64,000 bases of DNA from SZUA-430 sp964483585 (GCA_964483585.1 CAZABH010000005.1:1-64000), one strand, 5' to 3'. Shown: positions 25,184 through 34,200, counted from the first letter of the stretch. The notes: generated by a model not told the origin, from the letters alone. Program-made: numbers and translations.

Positions 25184-25977
25184 CTGAAGACACGACACAC
25201 AAAGACCAGGCCGCAACGAACGACGCGGCGTGGATCGCAAGCCTGCCGACCGAGTTGAAGGCGCTGGTCGAGACCAAGGGCTATCGCACGCCCGCCGACG
25301 TGGTGCAGGCCTATGCGCATGCCCAGCGCGCCATTGGCAGCGAGAAGATCCCACTGCCCAAAGACGGGATCTGGGACCCGGTTGCGCGCGAGCGGCTGGG
25401 CATTCCCGCGGCACCCACCGGCTATGCATTGAGGCGCCCCGACCTGCCCGACGGCATAGCCTGGGACGAAGGCTTCGAGCAGGCAGCCCTGCCGATAGCC
25501 CACGGCCTTGGCCTGACCCCGCAACAACTGCAGGGCTTGATGGACTTCTACGCAAGCCACCAGGCCGAGGCCTTCGCGACCGCAGGCCGCGCGCGCCAGC
25601 ACCAGCAGGATCAGGCCGCCACCGCTCTCAAGGATGAGTGGGGGCCCGACTATGCAATCAAGCTTGCACAGGCCGCCAGGGCGGCACGCTATTTCGGTGG
25701 CGAAGACCTGCTGACCCTGTTGAACGAGAGCGGTCTTGGCAACAACCCGCAACTTATCCGCGCCTTCGAAAAGGCCGGCGCTCTGCTGGGCGAGGATACG
25801 CTGAAAGGTGGCAATGATGGATCAGGCCAGGGCCTTGCGCCCACCGACGCGATGCGCAAGGCACGCGAGCTTATGCAGAAACCGGGCTACCTCAAGCGCG
25901 AGCATCCAGACCATTTCGACCTCGTCGCCGAGGTGAACGCGATGTTCGAGCGCGCCTTCGGACAGGCTAACCGGTAG
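25180..25977 (+). CDS. Capsid scaffolding protein
   Basis: This 265-residue acidic helical protein lies between portal and capsid genes. Features seen in podoviral scaffolds include the N-terminal segment LVETKGYRTPADVVQAYAHAQ, the motif YALRRPDLPDGIAWDE, a helical middle (ATALKDEWGPDYAIKLAQAA) and a basic C-terminal helix (VAEVNAMFERAFGQANR) that could bind the capsid shell. The start at 25180 overlaps the preceding stop by four bases. Its 3' end overlaps the convergent small gene by 11 bp. Confidence 0.85.
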   Translation: MTEDTTHKDQAATNDAAWIASLPTELKALVETKGYRTPADVVQAYAHAQRAIGSEKIPLPKDGIWDPVARERLGIPAAPTGYALRRPDLPDGIAWDEGFEQAALPIAHGLGLTPQQLQGLMDFYASHQAEAFATAGRARQHQQDQAATALKDEWGPDYAIKLAQAARAARYFGGEDLLTLLNESGLGNNPQLIRAFEKAGALLGEDTLKGGNDGSGQGLAPTDAMRKARELMQKPGYLKREHPDHFDLVAEVNAMFERAFGQANR

Positions 25978-26293
25978 GGGCGGAAGGTTCCGGTGGTACG
26001 TCGTCGCCGGAGCTTTTCTTGCGCTTGGTTACACGGGCCTTGCGCGCCTCTTCCTTTTCAGCGGCCCGACGCGCCATTTCAGCGTCGATGACGGGCAGCA
26101 AGGCATCGGCCGAGGTTTTTTGCATGGCCGTACCCGACGCCTGCAGGCGACGGGCATTGGCCGCAAGGGCCGTCAGCTGCGCATCGGTCATCTCGGGGAT
26201 GCGCCCACTGATATCGTGGATCACCAGCGCCTTCTGGGGCTCACCCGACGGAGCATCCTTGTCCCGATCTTTCTTCTTTTGGTCTTTCTTCAT
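25967..26293 (-). CDS. Conserved small basic protein next to cold-shock gene
   Basis: This 108-residue protein has Lys-rich ends (MKKDQKKKDRDKD and RVTKRKKSSGDD) and a helical centre (MTDAQLTALAANARRLQASG followed by LLPVIDAEMARR). It looks like a small nucleic-acid-associated or ribosome-associated protein, but I recognise no named family. The start at 26293 is used since the upstream extension looks noncoding. It lies downstream of cspA on the same strand with a terminator-like hairpin between. Confidence 0.65.
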   Translation of the reverse strand: MKKDQKKKDRDKDAPSGEPQKALVIHDISGRIPEMTDAQLTALAANARRLQASGTAMQKTSADALLPVIDAEMARRAAEKEEARKARVTKRKKSSGDDVPPEPSAPTG

Positions 26294-26320
26294 CGTGTGG
26301 GCACTCCTGTGTTCGAGAAG

Positions 26321-26370
26321 GCCTGAAAACAAGAAGGGCGGTACCAGACCAAACTGTCCGGCCACCGCCC
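26321..26370 (-). terminator. Likely terminator of cspA
   Basis: Read on the - strand, a 7-bp stem GGGCGGT/ACCGCCC (26364-26370 with 26336-26342) is followed by a T-rich tract TTCTTGTTTT. The loop is long (21 bases) but contains further pairing. It lies 25 bases past the cspA stop. Confidence 0.55.
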
Positions 26371-26394
26371 CCAAAGCGATGCAGGCGATAGGCC

Positions 26395-26604
26395 TCAGGC
26401 GAGGCGCAGGTTCACGGCCTTCGGTCCGCGCGTATCGGCTTCGGTGTCGAAGCTGACGCGCTGGCCATCGCGCAGGCCGCGCACGCCCGCCTTCTCGAGG
26501 GCAGTTGCATGAACGAACACGTCCTTGCCACCGCCATCCGGCGTGATGAAGCCGAAGCCTTTTGTTTCGTTATAGAATTTCACAGTACCGGTAAGCGAGG
26601 CCAT
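26395..26604 (-). CDS. cspA: Cold-shock protein CspA family
   Basis: This 69-residue single cold-shock domain has RNP1 (KGFGFIT, about 15-21) and RNP2 (VFVHATAL, about 29-36). It binds single-stranded RNA and DNA as an RNA chaperone. The length is standard. The frame is open far upstream but only this segment is family-like. It is a typical chromosomal gene, here inside the phage structural cluster on the opposite strand, between scaffold and capsid genes. Confidence 0.95.
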   Translation of the reverse strand: MASLTGTVKFYNETKGFGFITPDGGGKDVFVHATALEKAGVRGLRDGQRVSFDTEADTRGPKAVNLRLA

Positions 26605-27030
26605 GGACAGGTTTCCTGATGTATGCGTTGGGCCAGGGCGACATGCCCTTGCCGTGTGAACCAGTCGAACAATGGCTATCGCCTGAATTGGGACCATGAT
26701 CTGCGCAGCCACCATGCCGCTGAGCGCAAGTGTCCAGGCATTCCCGGTCCGCACTTCGAATTGTGCAGCCGTCACACAGCTCACCATAAAGGGATTGATC
26801 GGCCAGCGCAAGGAAACCGTAGGGTAGCTCCAGACGGTAACGGAAACAGCCTTTTCTACACCGCGGAACACCCGTGGCGCCGATGGCGCGACGGCCCGCT
26901 GCAAGCTTGCAAGCCAAGCCGCACCGGATGTTGCGAACCACATCAAGGACGCGGATCTGCCCGCCAAGCGGGCAGGCACCCCCTCCGCCCGGAAATCCAA
27001 ACAGAAACAGTCAATTGCGGAGACATATTC
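26605..27030. other. Divergent leader between cspA and the major capsid gene
   Basis: This 426-base stretch has no gene. It is expected to hold a cspA promoter and 5' leader (long leaders are common for cold-shock genes) and the upstream region of the capsid gene. A strong hairpin lies at 26957-26975. Confidence 0.5.
26957..26975 (+). promoter_or_regulatory. Hairpin upstream of the major capsid gene
   Basis: An 8-bp GC stem CTGCCCGC/GCGGGCAG with a CAA loop lies 55 bases before the capsid start codon. With no T run after it, an RNA-processing or stability element is more likely than a terminator. Confidence 0.5.
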
Positions 27031-27912
27031 ATGTCGACACAAATCACTACGGCTTTCGTCAGCCAGTACGCGGCGAACGTCACATTGCTGGCCCAGCAGA
27101 AGGGCTCGAAGCTGCGGAACGCCGTTCGGCTCGAGACCGTCAACGGCAAGCAGGCCTTCTTCGATCAGATCGGCGCCACCGCGGCCCGCAGGCGTTCGTC
27201 ACGCCATTCCGACACCCCGCGCATGGAGACGCCCCACGCACGGCGCCGCTGCGCCATCGAGGATTTCGATTGGGCCGACCTCATCGATCGCGAGGACCGT
27301 CTGCGGCTCCTGATAGATCCGACATCGACCTATGCGCTCAGCGCTGCCAACGCGATGGGACGTGCAGTTGATGAAGTCATCGTCGATGCGATGCGCGGCA
27401 CGGCCTTCACCGGCGAAAACGGCGCAACGGCAGTCACCCTGCCTGGATCCCAGAAGATCCCGGCGGCAGCCACGGGCCTGACCGTATCCAAGCTGATGTC
27501 GGCCAAGCGCACGCTCGACACAGCCGACATCGATGGCGAAGAGCGCTTCATTGCGGTGACCTCGCGCCAACTCGAGGATCTCCTGGGTTCGACCCAGGTC
27601 ACCTCGTCCGACTTCAACACGGTGCGCGCGCTGGTGCAGGGCGAACTCGAGACCTTCCTTGGTTTCCGGTTTCTGCGCGTAGACGGCACACGCATCGACG
27701 GCACGAAGATCCTGCCCCTCATCACGGGCAACGAGCGCGCATGCATCGCCTGGCAGCGCGACCAGGTCGTGCTGGGCATGGGGCTCGAGCCCGCAGCCCG
27801 CATCACCGAGCGCCCCGACAAGAACTACGCGATGCAGGTCTTCTACTCGATGTCCGCGGGTGCAACCCGCATGCAGGAAGCTGGCGTCGTCGAGATCGCC
27901 TGCGTCGAATAA
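27031..27912 (+). CDS. Major capsid protein
   Basis: This 293-residue protein is placed directly after the scaffold and fits the capsid proteins of small podoviruses. N-terminal MSTQITTAFVSQYAANVTLL followed by an extended arm, the block DWADLIDREDRLRLLIDPTS, the backbone-helix-like TVSKLMSAKRTLDTADIDGE, and the C-terminal AITERPDKNYAMQV-type P-domain (here ITERPDKNYAMQVFYSMSAG) are typical. The start at 27031 is chosen because the upstream frame is leader DNA. It is shorter than T7 gp10 (about 345). Confidence 0.88.
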   Translation: MSTQITTAFVSQYAANVTLLAQQKGSKLRNAVRLETVNGKQAFFDQIGATAARRRSSRHSDTPRMETPHARRRCAIEDFDWADLIDREDRLRLLIDPTSTYALSAANAMGRAVDEVIVDAMRGTAFTGENGATAVTLPGSQKIPAAATGLTVSKLMSAKRTLDTADIDGEERFIAVTSRQLEDLLGSTQVTSSDFNTVRALVQGELETFLGFRFLRVDGTRIDGTKILPLITGNERACIAWQRDQVVLGMGLEPAARITERPDKNYAMQVFYSMSAGATRMQEAGVVEIACVE

Positions 27913-27938
27913 CCAGAACGGACAAGGAGAAGAACAGC

Positions 27939-28361
27939 ATGCCTACTCTTTTTGGGAACTACACAGCACCGCTCGGCAACACACCGCCCGGCCTCGTCGA
28001 TGGCAGCGTGCAGGGCGGTCGCGTACGGGTGTACCGCGAAAGGATCACATTGGCAGCGCAGACCACGGCTGACAGGATCGTGTTGGCCATGCCTTCGGCC
28101 GGCGAGACATTTCTTTGCGGCACGATCACGTCCGATGTCTCGCTGGGTGCCGCGCAGATCGCGATCGGAACCCCGGCGATGGTCAACCGCTACCGCCTCG
28201 CCGGTGTGCACACGCTCGTCGACACGCCGGTCAATTTCGGCCGTGTCGGCGCACAGGCGGGGAAGCTGGCTGCGGATGAGACAGTTCAGCTTGCGATCAC
28301 GGCCGGCGTGCTTCCGGCTGCAGGCAACCTGATCATCGATCTCTACTTCGCCCAGACTTAG
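27939..28361 (+). CDS. Capsid-associated protein (decoration or head-fibre position)
   Basis: This 140-residue beta-rich protein starts 26 bases after the capsid stop with a strong AAGGAGA Shine-Dalgarno. Its sequence (MPTLFGNYTAPLGNTPPGL, then strands such as RITLAAQTTADRIVLAM and ETFLCGTITSDVSLG) suits a decoration or stabilising protein made in capsid-like amounts. I recognise no named family. A strong hairpin follows it. Confidence 0.6.
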   Translation: MPTLFGNYTAPLGNTPPGLVDGSVQGGRVRVYRERITLAAQTTADRIVLAMPSAGETFLCGTITSDVSLGAAQIAIGTPAMVNRYRLAGVHTLVDTPVNFGRVGAQAGKLAADETVQLAITAGVLPAAGNLIIDLYFAQT

Positions 28362-28373
28362 CCCAACCAGCGC

Positions 28374-28402
28374 GCCTCCCGGCCGTGCCCCGGCCGGGAG
28401 GC
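28374..28402 (+). terminator. Strong hairpin between head and tail genes
   Basis: A perfect 11-bp GC stem GCCTCCCGGCC/GGCCGGGAGGC with a 7-base loop lies 12 bases past the capsid-associated gene. There is no good T run, so it may attenuate rather than stop transcription, or protect the upstream mRNA. T7 has its main late terminator at the equivalent place, after gene 10. Confidence 0.55.
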
Positions 28403-28435
28403 ATCCCCTTGCCATTCAGGAACAGGAGCCACTCC

Positions 28436-29050
28436 ATGCCCGTACTGGGAGAATATTCCGAAGTTGCCATCTGCAACCTGGCCCTCGCCGAAGTCGGGCG
28501 CAGCGCCGAGATCGTTTCGCTGGACGAACCGGTTCAGGCCGCGCGCGCCTGCAAGCGGCGATATCCTTACGCGCGGGATGCCGTGCTGCGCAGTTATGAC
28601 TGGAACTTCGCATCCCGCCGCACGACGCTTCCCGCGCTCGACGGCCCGCCGCCCTTCGGCTACGCAGCTGCCTTCCTGCTGCCGGTGGACTGCCTGCTGG
28701 TCCGCACCGTGCACGAGGCGGGCCCGCGCGGCTGGGAAATCGAGGACCGTCGCATCCTCGCCGATGCCGCGCCGCCACTGCGCATCACCTACACCGCCCG
28801 CGTGACCAATCCGATGAGCTTCGACGTCCTGTTCATCGACGCACTTGTCACGCGCCTGGCCGCCGACCTGGCCGTCCAGCTTGCCGACAGTCCGTCCCGT
28901 GCCGCCAGCCTGTACCAGCTCTACCGCGAAAAGCTGGCCCTGGCCCGCGCACGCGACAGCGATGAAGGGACAGCCATCCGAAGCCCCCGCAGTTCCTGGC
29001 TCGACGCACGGTTCGAGCCGGGTTTCGTCAACATGCAAGGAGCCGACTGA
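28436..29050 (+). CDS. Tail tubular protein A (T7 gp11-like)
   Basis: This 204-residue protein resembles gp11, the gatekeeper ring below the portal. Typical features are the N-terminal helix AICNLALAEVGRSAEIVSLD, the RYPYARDAVLRSYDWNFASR block and the late LFIDALVTRLAADLAVQLAD helix. The start at 28436 has AGGAG upstream. It is followed with one base between by the tail tube B gene. Confidence 0.88.
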   Translation: MPVLGEYSEVAICNLALAEVGRSAEIVSLDEPVQAARACKRRYPYARDAVLRSYDWNFASRRTTLPALDGPPPFGYAAAFLLPVDCLLVRTVHEAGPRGWEIEDRRILADAAPPLRITYTARVTNPMSFDVLFIDALVTRLAADLAVQLADSPSRAASLYQLYREKLALARARDSDEGTAIRSPRSSWLDARFEPGFVNMQGAD

Positions 29051-29051
29051 C

Positions 29052-31718
29052 ATGCGCTTCGCCTCACACCAGTTCTCGTTCTCCGGCGGCGAGCTTTCGC
29101 CACGCCTCTATGGCCGCAGTGATCTGCAGAAATACGCAAGCGGCGCCGAATGCATCGAGAATTTCATCGTACGCCCCGAAGGAGGCCTCATGCGTCGCCA
29201 TGGCACCCGCTATGCCGGTCGCCTCAGGGACAATGCCCGACGCAGCCGATTGATCCCCTTCGTGTTCTCGACGATCCAGGCCTACATGCTGGAATTCGGG
29301 GACGGTGCCATCCGTGTCTGGAAGGACGGTGCCCTGGTCACCCACACGCCCCGTCCGATCATGCATATCGACCGGACGAACCCGGCACGTCTGACGGTCT
29401 TCGGCCACGGCCTCACGGACGGGGACCGGATCCTTGTGACGGGCATCCGGGGCATGAGCGCGCTGAACAACCGCGAGTTCACGGTCACGGACGCCGACGG
29501 TGACAGTTTCGCGCTCGCTGGCATCGACGCCACTGCCATGCCGGCATGGATCAGCGGTGGAACCGTGGCCAGGATCCACGAGGTGCCAGCCCCGTGGCGC
29601 GAAGATGACCTCGATGCCATAGGCCATGCACAATCCGCTGACGTGCTCTATCTGGTCCATCCGGATTATCCGCCTCACACGCTGACACGGACCGGCCACG
29701 ATGCATGGACGCTTTCACCCTTGCCACTGGCGCGCGGTCCCTTCGCGCCCCAGAACCCGGACGACATGCGACGTGTCATGTGCACCGACGCCTCGGGGAA
29801 CGAACCCGGCGCACAAGTGACGCTGCGCGCCTCGATGCCGATCTTCACGTCAGCCCATGTCGGCAGCACGCTGCGCCTCCAGGAACTTTATTTCGCCGAC
29901 CCCAATGTCAGCCCCTGGGCGCCCGGCGAGACAATCTCCGCGACGCCGGGCCTGCAGGTCTCGAGCAATGGCCATGTCTACGCCCTCGCCGATGCTGGCA
30001 ACGGGACGCAGACAGGCACTGTGTCCCCTTCACATACCGAAGGTGATGCGTGGGACAATCCCGCAGGTGCGGCCAACCGCAAGAAGTGGCGCTACTTGCA
30101 TTCGCGATGGGCCATCGTCAGGCTGGACGCGTGGCTCGACGCCAGGACCATGCGCGCGACCGCGCTGACGCATCTGCCCGCAGGCCTCGTGCCGGCACCC
30201 CGCGCCATCACGGCCACGACTGGCACGGGGACAGGCTGCCGCGTGACGGCACCTGGCCATGGCTTCGATGAAGGCGACGTCGTTGCCATCGAGGGCGTGC
30301 CCGGCGCGAATGGCGACTGGAAGATCGCGAACGTGACCACCTTGACCTTCGACCTTGTCGGGGCAGCAGCGCCTTCCAGCAATGCCGGCGGCGGGACGGT
30401 CCGACGCTTCGCGACATGGCTCTGGGCCGAGGGCGCCTTCTCCCCCGCACGGGGCTATCCCGCTTGTGTGGCCCTTCACGAGCAGCGCCTGGTCTTCGCC
30501 AACACGCGCGCACAGCCCTTCGGCCTCTGGGCCTCGGCCTCTGCCGACTTCACCAACTTCCTGCCCGGGACGCGCGATGACGAGACGATCGCTTACAACA
30601 TTGCCGCCAACCAGGCCGATCCGGTGCGATGGCTGACCTCGGCCTCCGACCTTCTCATTGGCACGCTTGCACAGGAATTCGCAGCCTTCGGCGGAGGTCT
30701 GGGAGACCCGATGACCCCGTCGAACACCCGCATCGTTCCGCAATCGGGCGAGGGGGCAGGGTCGGCCCAACCGGTGAAGGTCGGACTTGAAACACTGTTC
30801 GTGAACCGGTCGGGTCGGCGCATCGTGGCCTTGGCATCACGGCCCGATGCCGGCGGCTACCAGGCAACGGACCTCACCGAACTGGCCGAACACCTGACCC
30901 GGACGAGTCCCGTCACAAGGCTGGCCTGGGCCAGGAACCCGCTCTCGGTCCTGTGGGCCCTGCGTGCCGATGGTCAGGTCCTGTCACTGACCTATCGGCC
31001 CGAGCAGCAACTCTATGCCTGGGCGCGACATGATTTCGGTGGTCACGTCGAAAGCATTGCAGCGTGTCCCTCGGCCAGCGCCGCGACCGATGATCTTTGG
31101 ATGATCATCCGGCGCACCATTGACGGACAGGCGCAACGCTTCATCGAGATCCTGGCCCCGCCTTTCGAACCCGCCAACCCGCAAGACCGAGACGAGATGG
31201 GCTTCCTCGACAGCGCGCTGCGCTATCGCGGCGCGCCGGTCTCGGCGTTATCGGGGCTGCATCACCTCGAAGGTGCGCGCGTGGCGATTGTCGCCGACGG
31301 TGCAGTGCACCCCGAGCGTATCGTCTCGGGCGGCGCCGTCTCGCTCGAGCGCCCGGCCATGAATGTCTGGGCGGGCTTGGCCTATCAAAGCCGGGTGCGA
31401 ACCCTCAGGCTGGATGTCCTGGGCGGAACCTTCTGGCCCGGTCGAGCGCGCCGGGTGACGCATCTGTATGTCCGCCTGCATCAATCGATCGGCGGGCAGG
31501 CCACGATAGTAGGCGCAGGCGAGGCCGAGCCGCTCTTGCGCCGCGAGGCCACCGATCCGATGGACACGGCCCCACCGCTGCGCTCGGGCGACGTGGCAAT
31601 CCTGCCAGCGTCGGACTTCGATCCGGCCACGCGCATCGAGATCCGGCAGGCTGACCCCCTGCCTCTCGACATCCTTTCCCTCTCGGCAACGGTCTCGGTC
31701 GGAGAAGCGGCCGCCTGA
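29052..31718 (+). CDS. Tail tubular protein B-like (T7 gp12 position)
   Basis: This 888-residue protein starts with the pattern FASHQFSFSGGELSPRLYGR and YASGAECIENFIVRPEGG seen in podoviral tail hub/nozzle proteins. It is beta-rich with repeated small domains (for example TVFGHGLTDGDRILVTGIRG and the similar RVTAPGHGFDEGDVVAIEGV). It would form the distal tail nozzle below gp11. The gene is intact with no frameshift. The frame extends upstream inside the gp11-like gene but the start at 29052 fits both family and spacing. Confidence 0.85.
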   Translation: MRFASHQFSFSGGELSPRLYGRSDLQKYASGAECIENFIVRPEGGLMRRHGTRYAGRLRDNARRSRLIPFVFSTIQAYMLEFGDGAIRVWKDGALVTHTPRPIMHIDRTNPARLTVFGHGLTDGDRILVTGIRGMSALNNREFTVTDADGDSFALAGIDATAMPAWISGGTVARIHEVPAPWREDDLDAIGHAQSADVLYLVHPDYPPHTLTRTGHDAWTLSPLPLARGPFAPQNPDDMRRVMCTDASGNEPGAQVTLRASMPIFTSAHVGSTLRLQELYFADPNVSPWAPGETISATPGLQVSSNGHVYALADAGNGTQTGTVSPSHTEGDAWDNPAGAANRKKWRYLHSRWAIVRLDAWLDARTMRATALTHLPAGLVPAPRAITATTGTGTGCRVTAPGHGFDEGDVVAIEGVPGANGDWKIANVTTLTFDLVGAAAPSSNAGGGTVRRFATWLWAEGAFSPARGYPACVALHEQRLVFANTRAQPFGLWASASADFTNFLPGTRDDETIAYNIAANQADPVRWLTSASDLLIGTLAQEFAAFGGGLGDPMTPSNTRIVPQSGEGAGSAQPVKVGLETLFVNRSGRRIVALASRPDAGGYQATDLTELAEHLTRTSPVTRLAWARNPLSVLWALRADGQVLSLTYRPEQQLYAWARHDFGGHVESIAACPSASAATDDLWMIIRRTIDGQAQRFIEILAPPFEPANPQDRDEMGFLDSALRYRGAPVSALSGLHHLEGARVAIVADGAVHPERIVSGGAVSLERPAMNVWAGLAYQSRVRTLRLDVLGGTFWPGRARRVTHLYVRLHQSIGGQATIVGAGEAEPLLRREATDPMDTAPPLRSGDVAILPASDFDPATRIEIRQADPLPLDILSLSATVSVGEAAA

Positions 31719-31722
31719 TTGC

Positions 31723-32283
31723 TCAGCCACGCTCGTGCGGCAGGCGCCACATGTCGCGCATGCGCGACGCGTCGAAGACAGTGATGTTGTGCCACGCCAG
31801 CCGGTTGCGGCCGGCATCGACGATCAGCATCTGGTCCTGCGAACCGACCAGCGGTCCCAGTAGCAGCTTGATGGCATTGGCGCTGCGGTCAGACTGCAGC
31901 AGCCAGGTCTGCGCGTTCAGGCGAAACGAGGGTCCCAGACTTTTAAGGGCACCCTCGAACTCGCGTATGGCCAAGGCCTTGATCTGCACGATGAGGACGA
32001 AGTTTGACGCCTCGCCATCGGCCGGAACCGACGCAGCGGTTTGAACCCGCTCCTCGCTGGCAGGACGGGGCGCGGCCACCATCTCGCCGCTCTGAAGGCC
32101 ATTGGGCTCGAAGAAACGCACCAGGGCGGCATGGCTGTCGGCCGGCACGAAGGCTCCATCCTCGCCCCGCCGCACCAGCGACTGCGGCGCCAGCCGACGA
32201 TCCTGCGCGAAGGCCTTCATCTGTTCGTGGCTGTAGGGCCCGAACGTTCGGTTCTGCGCGCTGACGTACCACGCGACGTCCAT
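31723..32283 (-). CDS. GYF_2-domain protein
   Basis: This is a 186-residue cytoplasmic protein. Residues 1-60 form a GYF_2-type domain (WYVSAQNRTFGPYSHEQMKA, then LAPQSLVRRGEDG), which binds proline-rich peptides or acts as a docking module. Residues about 95-186 are a second domain (FVLIVQIKALAIREFEGALK, then TVFDASRMRDMW) that I cannot name. It lies on the opposite strand between the tail nozzle and fibre genes, five bases from the nozzle stop, where T7 carries gp13-gp16. Confidence 0.75.
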   Translation of the reverse strand: MDVAWYVSAQNRTFGPYSHEQMKAFAQDRRLAPQSLVRRGEDGAFVPADSHAALVRFFEPNGLQSGEMVAAPRPASEERVQTAASVPADGEASNFVLIVQIKALAIREFEGALKSLGPSFRLNAQTWLLQSDRSANAIKLLLGPLVGSQDQMLIVDAGRNRLAWHNITVFDASRMRDMWRLPHERG

Positions 32284-32400
32284 GCGTCGTCCCTTGCTCC
32301 AGATCGCCCAGCCGGGACCACGGCAATCGGCAAAGTCCGACCCGACGGTAACCCCGGTTTTCCGGGCAAAGAAAACGCTGAAACACCTAAGGAGTGATTA

Positions 32401-33741
32401 ATGACACTGCTCTCGCAGGTCGCCCGCGTCGCCTATCAGGCGGACGGTGCGACCCGGAACTTTCCTGTTCCCTTCCGCATCTGGTCTTTGGCCGAGATTG
32501 CGGTTGTCCTGCGCCACCAGCAAAGCCTGCAGGACATTCACCTCATCGCAGGCAGCGACTATGCGTGGGACGCAAGCCCGCTGCCGGGTGAAGGCGCCGT
32601 GATCCTCGCGGCAGCACCGTCCCAGGGCACACGCGTCGTGATCGAGCGGCGCGCCGAAATCGTGCAGGAGCTCGACCTTGTCGCCTCGGGCGCCTTTTCA
32701 GCCGAGACCATCGAGGACCAGTTCGACCGCCTTGCGGCGCAGATGCAGGCCATGGCCAATCGCCTAGGCCGCGCGCCAGCCCTGCCGGCCGGCAGCGATA
32801 TCGAAAATCCCGCACTGCCCGAACCGGTGCCGGCGCGTGCAGGCCAATTGCTTGGCATTGCAGCCGACGGCAGGAGTTACGAATGCAAGGTGCCGGCATC
32901 ACTCGGCCTGCAGACAGTGTCATCCTTTGCGGCAACGCTGCTTGACGATCCTGATGCCGCCGCCGCGCGGGCAACGCTGGGGTTGGGCAACGCGATCGAT
33001 CTCAACCTCCTTCCTGCCGATCCGACGGGCGGAGCCGCCGACGATCACGTGCCTTTCACGGACGCCTCGCAGGCGAATGCCTCGAACAAGGTCCCTGTAC
33101 CGGCCTTTGTCGCCAACGCGATCGCAGGCATGCCGCTGGCACCCGCTGCCGTCGAGCGCGAGATTCTGGTCCGCAACGCATCGACGGGCGCAGCCGAGCG
33201 CTTGCCAGCAAGCCTCGTGGGGGCAGGGCGCCACACGATCTGGATCCCGGCTGCAGCGTTGCAGCCACGGCTGAGTGCAGGTGCCGCCCCCTCAACCGTC
33301 GAGCTGCCCGCCAACCGGCTTGTGTTGCGCACGCTGGACTTCGATCCCCTCGCGCCAGAGCATGCGCAGGTCCTGCTGCAGATGCCCAAGGGCTGGAACC
33401 GGGGGCCGCTGACAGCCGTGCTGACCTGGACCCACGGTCCGGCGACGACCGCATTCAACGTGGTCTGGGGCCTGCGGGCCTGCGCAATGAGTGACGCCGG
33501 CGCCCTCGACACGGCCTTCGGCGCGACCGTCTTCCTGACGGACACGGGCGCAACCGCGAACGCGCTCTACCAGACCAGCGAGGCACTGGCCATCACGCCA
33601 GCCACACCGCCCGGGGACACGAGCCTTCTTGCAATCGAGATCTTTCGTGCGGCCAGCGAGCCAGCCGACACGCTGGCCGTCGATGCGCGGCTCATCGGGA
33701 TGTCGCTGCACTATGTCACCGCAAGAAACACGGATGCCTGA
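32401..33741 (+). CDS. Tail fibre protein with T7 gp17-like N-terminal domain
   Basis: This 446-residue protein has a tail-attachment domain (about 1-110) with RVAYQADGATRNFPVPFRIW, the GSDYAWDA strand and RVVIERRAEIVQELDL, as in the T7 tail-fibre N-domain. It continues with a helical segment (DQFDRLAAQMQAMANRL) and a beta-rich C-terminal half that would bind the host receptor. AAGGAG lies before the start. It probably determines adsorption range. Confidence 0.85.
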   Translation: MTLLSQVARVAYQADGATRNFPVPFRIWSLAEIAVVLRHQQSLQDIHLIAGSDYAWDASPLPGEGAVILAAAPSQGTRVVIERRAEIVQELDLVASGAFSAETIEDQFDRLAAQMQAMANRLGRAPALPAGSDIENPALPEPVPARAGQLLGIAADGRSYECKVPASLGLQTVSSFAATLLDDPDAAAARATLGLGNAIDLNLLPADPTGGAADDHVPFTDASQANASNKVPVPAFVANAIAGMPLAPAAVEREILVRNASTGAAERLPASLVGAGRHTIWIPAAALQPRLSAGAAPSTVELPANRLVLRTLDFDPLAPEHAQVLLQMPKGWNRGPLTAVLTWTHGPATTAFNVVWGLRACAMSDAGALDTAFGATVFLTDTGATANALYQTSEALAITPATPPGDTSLLAIEIFRAASEPADTLAVDARLIGMSLHYVTARNTDA

Positions 33742-33744
33742 CCC

Positions 33745-34200
33745 ATGCTCAGCCTGACCGTCCTTGCAGGATTTGCCGCCACCACAGCCGGACCCGACGT
33801 CGTGCCCGACGCCATCGACTGGCCCGACATCGAGAATGCAGGCTTCATAGCCGTGGCGATGACGCCCGCAGTCATCATCACGGGCATCTCGGTTCCCATT
33901 ACCTTGCGCGCCACTGTCAGCACGCCACTGTCACCACTGCGCACGCTGACCCTGCGGCGGAACGGGGCGCCCGTCCTTACCGCATCGGCGGGCACATATG
34001 CCGACATCACCCTCTCCAGCGGACAGACCCTCCAGGTCGAACTGTCCAATGCCGCCGACCTGTCCATCTGGACCGGCACGCTCTCGCTTTTGAACCTCTC
34101 CGACAACGCCGCGCCACTCGCCGCCTGCAGCTTCACGCTGCAGGACACCGGCAGTGGCGGCGGTGGCGGTGGTGGCGAGGGTGGCGGCGATCAACCATGA
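33745..34200 (+). CDS. Phage-region hypothetical with Gly-rich tail
   Basis: This 151-residue beta-rich protein starts three bases after the fibre gene stop and overlaps the endolysin frame start region by four bases if the upstream ATG is used. Its tail SGGGGGGGEGGG is a glycine linker typical of tail-fibre accessory or structural proteins. No family is recognised. Confidence 0.55.
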   Translation: MLSLTVLAGFAATTAGPDVVPDAIDWPDIENAGFIAVAMTPAVIITGISVPITLRATVSTPLSPLRTLTLRRNGAPVLTASAGTYADITLSSGQTLQVELSNAADLSIWTGTLSLLNLSDNAAPLAACSFTLQDTGSGGGGGGGEGGGDQP

